Below are positions 1 through 5,022 of a stretch of 5,022 nucleotides of DNA, one piece after another. The notes beneath the pieces were generated by a model, which worked only from the letters and a program-made list of their open reading frames with translations, was not told the origin of the DNA and ran no database searches. Made by a program: the position numbers and the translations under genes. The stretch's first letter is position 1; each line of letters opens with the position of its first letter. The stretch comes from Cytophagales bacterium (GTDB lineage Bacteria > Bacteroidota > Bacteroidia > Cytophagales > JAAEPT01). The stretch covers positions 1 to 5,022 of the forward strand of contig WTJX01000092.1 in NCBI GenBank assembly GCA_011524675.1, in the 5' to 3' direction.

Positions 1-1634
1 ATAGTAGGGTGTTGGGTGCTATACTTTTGTCAAAATATGACGATCAGCAGATAAAAGATATTTTGAGCGATACCATCAACACGGAAAGAAATGACGATAC
101 GAGAGATATCATGTTAGAAAGCTTACAGTCTAGTCGTTTTGAAAAGCCCTATACGATGGGACAGCTTAGAGAAATGGTGTCTTTTGCCTCACAAAGAAAG
201 AAGTTGAATAAATGGTCAGAGAAGTTTTTGAATGAAGAGGGCTTATCTAAACTTTATTTTACTAATGGTGAATTATTGACTAATGAGGAGGTTCGTTTTC
301 TTTTTTATAGAATGAAAAGAGCCAAAGGGATCAATTCTGATATAGAAGCAAAACAATTGATTTTGCATATAGATAAAGAAAAAACGACACCTTTTGTCAA
401 GGATTTGTTGAAAGCATTTGCTGAGAGTAAATCTAACCCTAAGTTGAAATATTATTTGACGATAGTAGGGCTAGTAGGTAATGATGAGGTGAGTCATCAA
501 CTGATGACATTGTTTAGTAAGAATATGGCTGATAAGCGTATGAAAATGGCGGAGTATGTATTGGGATCAATCGCCATGCTAGGCACAGATGCTGCCTTGA
601 GAGATTTGGATGGCATCTATAGGAAGTTTGAAAATAAAAAACCTGCCATCAGTATAGCAGCCGAACAAGCACTTAGGGCTGCTGCTAAAGAACAAAATAT
701 AAGTATGGATCAGCTAGCAGATCGTATTATTCCAGATTTTGGCTTTGAAGAATTAAGCAAGCATATCGTTACCGATGATGGTAAAGAATATCGTGCTTTT
801 ATTAATGCTCAGTTTAAGTTGAGTTTCCTTGATGAGAATCATAAACTTAGAAAAACGATACCTAAAGGAATAAGTAATGACCTTAAAAAAGACCTTAAAA
901 TGATAGAGAAAGAAATCAAACAGGTCATTAAAACCCAAAGTTTACGATTGGAGAAGTATATGATACAGGGCAGACAGTGGTCTGTAGAGGAGTGGGATAC
1001 TTTTTTCTTTCATAATCCTATTATGTTTGTTTATGCGTCTCAGTTGCTGTGGGGACTGTTTGATTCTAATGGTGTTTTGCAAAGCTCTTTTTATTGTTCA
1101 GAAGAGGATGTAGCGTATTATGATATTGAAGACGAAGAAATAGACCTAACAGAGTTTGAAAATTCTCACATACGTATTATTCATCCTTTTTATTTGGATG
1201 ATGAATCATTGGAGAAATGGAAAGCTAAGTTTTATGATTTAGGTTTGAAAACGGTATTTCCCATTTTTGAAAGAGAGGTTTTTTATGCTTTACAAGAAGA
1301 GAAAAAGACATCTAGCAGCAAGCGGTTTTTAGGGCAAAGCGTACCAAGAGGGGCTGATTTTGTGAATACTTTTTTAGTAAAAAGGAATTGGATGAAGACA
1401 GTAGGTGATGGTGGTAGGTCTGAGTTTACCAAAAGCTATGGCGAAGGTGATATTTATGCTTATGCAAATATAGAAGGTCCAGCAGCATATTATCAAGGTG
1501 GTGAAGTTTCGGCTACTGTTCATGAGATTAATTTTTACACAAGAAATAGAGGTAAGATATTGACCATAGGAGAGCTTGATCCGCTCTTTTACTCAGAAAT
1601 AATATATGACATTACATTACTTTTAGCACAATAA
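1..1634 (+). CDS. DUF4132 (MolR/YehI-like) protein, C-terminal part; 5' end outside the window
   Basis: This is the C-terminal part of a DUF4132 family protein related to E. coli YehI and MolR; its molecular function is not established. A GTG at 9 could serve as a start, but the frame stays open to the window edge (AGT AGG at 3-8). Known relatives exceed 1,000 residues, so this is probably an internal Val and the gene begins upstream. Counting that GTG as residue 1, about 1-225 are helical and HEAT-like (for example 130-225). Next comes a family-typical LADRIIPDFGFEEL segment (236-249). The DUF4132 domain proper spans about 300-541: GRQW..EEW (321-329), the HNP and LLWG motifs (335-349), IHPFYLD (391-397), FPIFERE (417-423), a KRFLGQ segment (438-443), and a closing SEIIYD (529-534). 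It ends in TAA one base before the DUF5682 gene, implying co-transcription. No signal peptide or membrane segment is visible, so it is probably cytosolic and may act as a scaffold or partner for a MoxR/VWA system. Confidence 0.85.
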   Translation, partial: SRVLGAILLSKYDDQQIKDILSDTINTERNDDTRDIMLESLQSSRFEKPYTMGQLREMVSFASQRKKLNKWSEKFLNEEGLSKLYFTNGELLTNEEVRFLFYRMKRAKGINSDIEAKQLILHIDKEKTTPFVKDLLKAFAESKSNPKLKYYLTIVGLVGNDEVSHQLMTLFSKNMADKRMKMAEYVLGSIAMLGTDAALRDLDGIYRKFENKKPAISIAAEQALRAAAKEQNISMDQLADRIIPDFGFEELSKHIVTDDGKEYRAFINAQFKLSFLDENHKLRKTIPKGISNDLKKDLKMIEKEIKQVIKTQSLRLEKYMIQGRQWSVEEWDTFFFHNPIMFVYASQLLWGLFDSNGVLQSSFYCSEEDVAYYDIEDEEIDLTEFENSHIRIIHPFYLDDESLEKWKAKFYDLGLKTVFPIFEREVFYALQEEKKTSSSKRFLGQSVPRGADFVNTFLVKRNWMKTVGDGGRSEFTKSYGEGDIYAYANIEGPAAYYQGGEVSATVHEINFYTRNRGKILTIGELDPLFYSEIIYDITLLLAQ

Positions 1635-1638
1635 TATG
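1632..1638 (+). other. Stop/start junction TAA-T-ATG between the DUF4132 and DUF5682 genes
   Basis: The TAA stop (1632-1634) and the ATG start (1636-1638) are separated by a single T. The preceding 25 bases are A/T-rich and contain no AGGAGG-like Shine-Dalgarno sequence. Initiation probably depends on ribosomes finishing the upstream gene, or on an unstructured A/T-rich leader as is common in Bacteroidota. The spacing is observed; the coupling mechanism is inferred. Confidence 0.75.
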
Positions 1639-3840
1639 GCAGTACATATCTTAGGCATAAGGCATCATGGTGTAGGCTCTGCCAAGCAGTTGGATAAGAA
1701 ACTACAAAGCTTACAACCTGACTTGATATTTGTAGAAGGGGCAGTAGAAATAGAAAGTGCATTTGACTATGTAGGAGCAAAGGAGCTAGTACCGCCAGCG
1801 GCGATTATGGTTTATAATCAAAAAAATCCTAAACAAGCCACTTTTTATCCTTTTTCCGTTTTTTCGCCTGAATGGGTAGCGATGCGTTATGCCAATGAAC
1901 GTAATATCCCCTTGCGAGCAATGGATTTGCCTGCTGCAGTAAGCTTTCAGTTAGAAGAACTTCAACAAGAAACGATAGACAAAGATCCTTTGACGAGTAT
2001 CGCTGAGTCGGCAGGATTTGAAGATGGTGAAGCGTTTTGGAATCATCACTTTGAACAGAAAGAGGTGAATGAAGACGAGCATTTTGAGAAGGTCTTGTTT
2101 TTGATGCGTGCCCTTCGTGAAGAAGGATTGAAAAGCAGTCTCGATCAAGAAAATTACTATAGGGAAGCATATATGAGGATGCTATTGCAGCAGGCACAAA
2201 ACGAGATGTATCAAAATATAGTGGTGGTGTGTGGGGCTTGGCATGCGCCTGCTTTGGAAGATATTGACCGCTTTGCCAAAGAGGATAGGGCGATATTGAA
2301 GAAGCTTCCCAAGAAAAAAATGGATATGCTTGCCACATGGATTCCTTGGACCAATGGTAGGCTGAGTATGTATTCTGGTTATGGGGCAGGCATCATGTCT
2401 CCGGGATGGTATGAACATCTATGGAACACCAACGATAATGCTGATATGGTGTGGCTTGGGCAAGCGGCTAAAGTGTTTAGAGAAGAGGGAATAGATATTT
2501 CTACCGCTTACATCATTGAAAGTTTTCGCTTGTGTAGAAGTTTAGCACAGATAAGGAATCATGCTTATGTACAACTCACCGACATGAATGATGCCATTTT
2601 ATCGGTTATGTGTATGGGAGAAACGTTGCTTTTAGGGCTGGTCAATAAGCACTTGATCGTAGGTGAAAAAATGGGTGCAGTCCCCGAAGATATTCCCAAA
2701 ATACCTTTGCAAAGCAGTTTTGAAGCTAGGCTGAAAAAGTTACGATTGAAGTTACTGCCTGTGCCAAAACAACATACCCTTGACCTTAGAAAAGAGATAG
2801 ATAGAGAAAGAAGTATTTTATTTCATCGCATGGAAATCTTAGAGTCTCCATGGTGCGAGCGAGAGCATAGCAGAAGCAAAGGGACATTCAAAGAAGTATG
2901 GGAACTAGCATGGTCGCCAGAAATGATGATTAATTTGCTAGACAAAGCATACCTTGGCAATACCATAGAAGATGCTGCACAGCAATATATTGCTAACAAA
3001 GTAGCAGAAACACAGTATGTGAATGAAGTGGCAAAGGTAATAGAACTATGTATTCCTGCTGCTTTGTACGAGAAGATCACTTGGCTACTAGACAAAATCA
3101 ATGAGCTGTCTAGTAACTCCAATGAGCTTTTGGACTTGATGGAAGCGGTACCAAAGTTGGTGAACATCAGTAGGTACGGAGATGTGAGGAAGACAGATTT
3201 GAGCGTGCTAGACCATATCATAGAGCAGTTGATTTTAAAGATATGTATTGGCTTGGCAAATGCCTGCTATGGCTTAGACGATGACAACTCCAACCGTATG
3301 TTTGAGCGCATCGCACATTTGAATCAAGCCATCAAAATATATGATGATGCTAGCTTAGAAGAAAATTGGTACAACAGTTTAACCGCAGTGTTGTCAAAAC
3401 AGGGGGTACATGCCATCATTTATGGTTGTATCTGCCGATTGTTGTTGGATGCCAATCAGTTTGAAGAAAAAGAAGCAGACCGCACCTTTGCCTTAGCTTT
3501 GTCTGTTAATCATCCGCCAGAGCGTGTAGCCTATTGGTTAGAGGGTTTTTTGAGGGGGAGTGGAATGATTTTGATCTATGACAATAAACTATGGAACCTT
3601 GTCTTTGAGTGGGTTTCTTCCTTGTCGCAAGGTAGTTTCATGGAGTTGCTTCCTTTATTGAGGAGGTCGTTTTCACAGTTTGAGTATGGCGAACGTAGGC
3701 AGTTAGGAGAGAAATCAAAAGCAGGACGCATTGCAGAAGAGAGCATAAAGACAGTGGATTTGTTTGAGAACTTTGATCATGAAGCTGCCGATAAGATCAT
3801 TCCTTCGATAGTGCGATTTTTAAACCCAATGAATGTCTGA
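1636..3840 (+). CDS. DUF5682 family protein (YehM-like)
   Basis: This is a complete 734-residue DUF5682 protein, close to the roughly 750 residues of E. coli YehM. The family has no proven activity. The ATG at 1636 is chosen because the conserved N-terminal strand begins at once: GIRHHGVGSA at residues 7-16. Further conserved points follow in order: FVEGAVE (32-38), IPLRAMDLP (91-99, acidic D97), a YREAYM segment (175-180), and VVVCGAWHAPAL (196-207). This order (G-x-x-H, E-G, D, R-E-x-Y-M, G-x-x-H) resembles the TraB/TIKI/EreA-ChaN fold, so an esterase- or peptidase-like activity is a reasonable inference but is unproven. Residues from about 275 to 734 are predominantly helical and match no domain I recognise. 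There is no signal peptide or transmembrane segment, so it is probably cytosolic. It sits one base after the DUF4132 stop and overlaps the VWA gene by one base, as expected for subunits made together. The family call is firm; the enzymatic reading is tentative. Confidence 0.93.
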   Translation: MAVHILGIRHHGVGSAKQLDKKLQSLQPDLIFVEGAVEIESAFDYVGAKELVPPAAIMVYNQKNPKQATFYPFSVFSPEWVAMRYANERNIPLRAMDLPAAVSFQLEELQQETIDKDPLTSIAESAGFEDGEAFWNHHFEQKEVNEDEHFEKVLFLMRALREEGLKSSLDQENYYREAYMRMLLQQAQNEMYQNIVVVCGAWHAPALEDIDRFAKEDRAILKKLPKKKMDMLATWIPWTNGRLSMYSGYGAGIMSPGWYEHLWNTNDNADMVWLGQAAKVFREEGIDISTAYIIESFRLCRSLAQIRNHAYVQLTDMNDAILSVMCMGETLLLGLVNKHLIVGEKMGAVPEDIPKIPLQSSFEARLKKLRLKLLPVPKQHTLDLRKEIDRERSILFHRMEILESPWCEREHSRSKGTFKEVWELAWSPEMMINLLDKAYLGNTIEDAAQQYIANKVAETQYVNEVAKVIELCIPAALYEKITWLLDKINELSSNSNELLDLMEAVPKLVNISRYGDVRKTDLSVLDHIIEQLILKICIGLANACYGLDDDNSNRMFERIAHLNQAIKIYDDASLEENWYNSLTAVLSKQGVHAIIYGCICRLLLDANQFEEKEADRTFALALSVNHPPERVAYWLEGFLRGSGMILIYDNKLWNLVFEWVSSLSQGSFMELLPLLRRSFSQFEYGERRQLGEKSKAGRIAEESIKTVDLFENFDHEAADKIIPSIVRFLNPMNV

Positions 3841-3842
3841 TG
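3838..3842 (+). other. TGATG stop-start overlap between the DUF5682 and VWA genes
   Basis: The TGA stop of the DUF5682 gene (3838-3840) shares its final A with the ATG of the VWA gene (3840-3842). No Shine-Dalgarno-like purine run lies in the roughly 20 bases upstream. This is the classic arrangement for translational coupling and suggests the two proteins are needed together, perhaps in a fixed ratio. Confidence 0.85.
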
Positions 3843-5021
3843 GAACAAAAAGAAGAAAATATAAAACGATGGCGACTCATGCTTGGTGGAGGTGAGGCGG
3901 ATGGCACGGGCTATTCGCTTGAAGACGATCTGCAAGGTATGGATGCTGCGCTTACAGCCTTGTATGACTATGATGGGAAGGGGGCTTTTGACTATAAAAG
4001 TGATAACGATAGGAGAGGAGGGAGCCAACAGTCAAGCCCCAATGTCTCTCGTTGGTTGGGGGATATTAGAAAGTATTTTCCTCACTCGGTAGTACAAGTG
4101 ATGCAAAACGATGCCTTGAAGCATCCCGAATTGAAAGAAAAGTTTTTGTTTGAACCTGAGATATTGGAGCAAGCAGAAGCAGACGTACATTTGGTTGCCA
4201 ATTTGATGCAGCTAGGTAAGCTTATTCCTTCAAAAACAAAGGATACTGCCCGTAGGGTAGTGCAAAAGGTGGTGGATGAACTGATGGCAAAGCTAGAGCA
4301 GAAGACGATCTCTGCCCTCAAAGGTGCATTGGATAAGTCTGCACGAAACTACAGGCCTAAGCATAATGAAATCAACTGGGATGCTACCATTCGTTTGAAC
4401 TTAAAGCATTACCTGCCAGAGTATAAAACCATCATTCCTGAGAGGAGAGTGGGCTATGGGCGTAAATCCAAGAAATCGTTGAAAGACATAATTATGTGCA
4501 TAGATCAAAGTGGATCTATGGGGACATCCATTGTATATTCGGGTATTTTTGGTGCGGTGATGTCTTCTATTCCAAGTGTAAAAACACGAATGGTTGTTTT
4601 TGATACGGCGGTAGCAGACTTGACCGAAGATCTCAAAGACCCTGTGGACTTATTGTTTGGTGTGCAAATGGGGGGAGGTACAGACATCAACCTTGCCTTG
4701 AAGTATTGCCAAGAGCAGATTTCTAAGCCAGAAGATACTATTTTAGTCCTCATAACCGATTTGTACGAAGGGGGGAACGAAAAACAAATGATAAAGAGAA
4801 CGGAAGAGATGGTAAGCGCAGGCGTACAGTTCATTTGCTTGTTGGCATTGAATGACGATGGTAGCCCTATGTATGATGCTAAGATAGCGGGCATTTATGC
4901 GGGTATGGGCATTCCTGTGTTTGCCTGTACCCCAGATCAGTTTCCAGACTTGATGTCTGCGGCAATCAAAAAGGAAGACCTAAAACAATGGGCAGGAAAT
5001 CAAAATATTGTGATGAAGTGA
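3840..5021 (+). CDS. VWA domain-containing protein with intact MIDAS (YehP-like)
   Basis: This is a complete 393-residue protein resembling E. coli YehP (about 380 residues) along its whole length. The N-terminal helical region (about 1-210) starts with a family-typical RWRLMLG (10-16). It then has a polar Gly/Ser/Asp-rich stretch (about 44-70) and a helical segment containing RRVVQKVVDELMAKL (138-152). The C-terminal VWA domain spans about 215-380. Its metal-ion-dependent adhesion site looks complete: D222-Q-S224-G-S226, then T281 in GGGTD, and D307 in ITDLYEGG. It should therefore bind Mg2+ or a similar divalent cation and a partner's acidic side chain. In MoxR-associated systems such VWA proteins act as partners or substrate adaptors of the AAA+ ATPase. 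No signal peptide or membrane anchor is seen, so it is probably cytosolic, unlike the membrane-anchored BatA/BatB type. The ATG at 3840 is supported by the match to YehP beginning near its N-terminus and by the TGATG overlap with the DUF5682 gene. Confidence 0.96.
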   Translation: MEQKEENIKRWRLMLGGGEADGTGYSLEDDLQGMDAALTALYDYDGKGAFDYKSDNDRRGGSQQSSPNVSRWLGDIRKYFPHSVVQVMQNDALKHPELKEKFLFEPEILEQAEADVHLVANLMQLGKLIPSKTKDTARRVVQKVVDELMAKLEQKTISALKGALDKSARNYRPKHNEINWDATIRLNLKHYLPEYKTIIPERRVGYGRKSKKSLKDIIMCIDQSGSMGTSIVYSGIFGAVMSSIPSVKTRMVVFDTAVADLTEDLKDPVDLLFGVQMGGGTDINLALKYCQEQISKPEDTILVLITDLYEGGNEKQMIKRTEEMVSAGVQFICLLALNDDGSPMYDAKIAGIYAGMGIPVFACTPDQFPDLMSAAIKKEDLKQWAGNQNIVMK

Positions 5022-5022
5022 T
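5019..5022 (+). other. Possible TGAT(G) overlap with a further downstream gene, cut by the window edge
   Basis: The VWA gene ends with TGA at 5019-5021 and the window stops one base later, at T. If the next base is G, this would repeat the TGATG overlap at 3838-3842 and start a fourth gene at 5021. In E. coli the gene after yehP is yehQ, a SWIM zinc-finger protein, so that family is one candidate. This is a prediction from only two visible bases. Confidence 0.3.

Noticed and set aside
9..11. GTG as the true start of the first gene
   Set aside because: No stop precedes it in frame within the window, it would begin inside a helical repeat, and family members are about twice as long. Truncation by the window edge is more likely.
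879..900. Near-tandem direct repeat of GACCTTAAAA
   Set aside because: It encodes a charged DLKKDLK helix within the DUF4132 protein. Two copies of a short A-rich unit in coding sequence are not a meaningful repeat element.
1829..2338. A 169-codon open frame on the - strand
   Set aside because: It lies wholly inside the DUF5682 gene, antisense to its conserved motifs. Its translation is rich in Ser, His, Pro and Cys with no recognisable domain, as expected from reading a real gene backwards.
2823..3221. A 132-codon - strand open frame rich in Ser and Leu
   Set aside because: It is antisense to the continuous DUF5682 coding frame. Its low-complexity composition mirrors the sense codons and no family is recognisable.
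3883..4092. A 69-codon + strand open frame within the start of the VWA gene
   Set aside because: It is in an alternative frame inside the YehP-like N-terminal region, which matches the family in the main frame, and it has no motif of its own.
4505..4894. A 129-codon - strand open frame
   Set aside because: It is antisense to the VWA domain, including its MIDAS motifs. The sense frame is clearly the real gene.

Overview
The window is fully coding on the + strand. It holds three co-oriented, almost contiguous genes of one operon. The first is the 3' part of a DUF4132 (MolR/YehI-like) gene that runs in from upstream. The second is a complete DUF5682 (YehM-like) gene of 734 codons. The third is a complete VWA-domain (YehP-like) gene of 393 codons. 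There is no intergenic stretch longer than one base, and no RNA gene, mobile element, CRISPR array or terminator is visible.

The composition is moderately AT-rich, and neither visible start has a Shine-Dalgarno sequence in front of it. The proteins are Lys/Glu/Ile/Asn-rich. This fits a member of the Bacteroidota, but that is an inference from sequence style and no taxonomic marker gene is present.

Layout: 1-1634 is the DUF4132 protein, with helical (possibly HEAT-like) repeats leading into the C-terminal DUF4132 domain. One base later, 1636-3840 encodes the DUF5682 protein, whose N-terminal quarter carries a motif series resembling the TraB/TIKI/EreA-ChaN hydrolase-like fold. Its stop overlaps by one base (TGATG) the start of 3840-5021, which encodes a protein with an intact MIDAS metal site. 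The window then ends in TGAT, which could be the first two bases of another overlapping ATG.

The same gene families cluster in Escherichia coli as yehI/yehL/yehM/yehP/yehQ (DUF4132, MoxR-type AAA+ ATPase, DUF5682, VWA, SWIM zinc finger). The likely working unit is therefore a MoxR-VWA type remodelling system: an AAA+ ATPase (not in this window) would act with the VWA protein as metal-dependent adaptor, and DUF5682 and DUF4132 would be partner or effector components. The biological role of this cluster is not established to my knowledge. A chaperone, metal-related or conflict/defence role is a hypothesis here.
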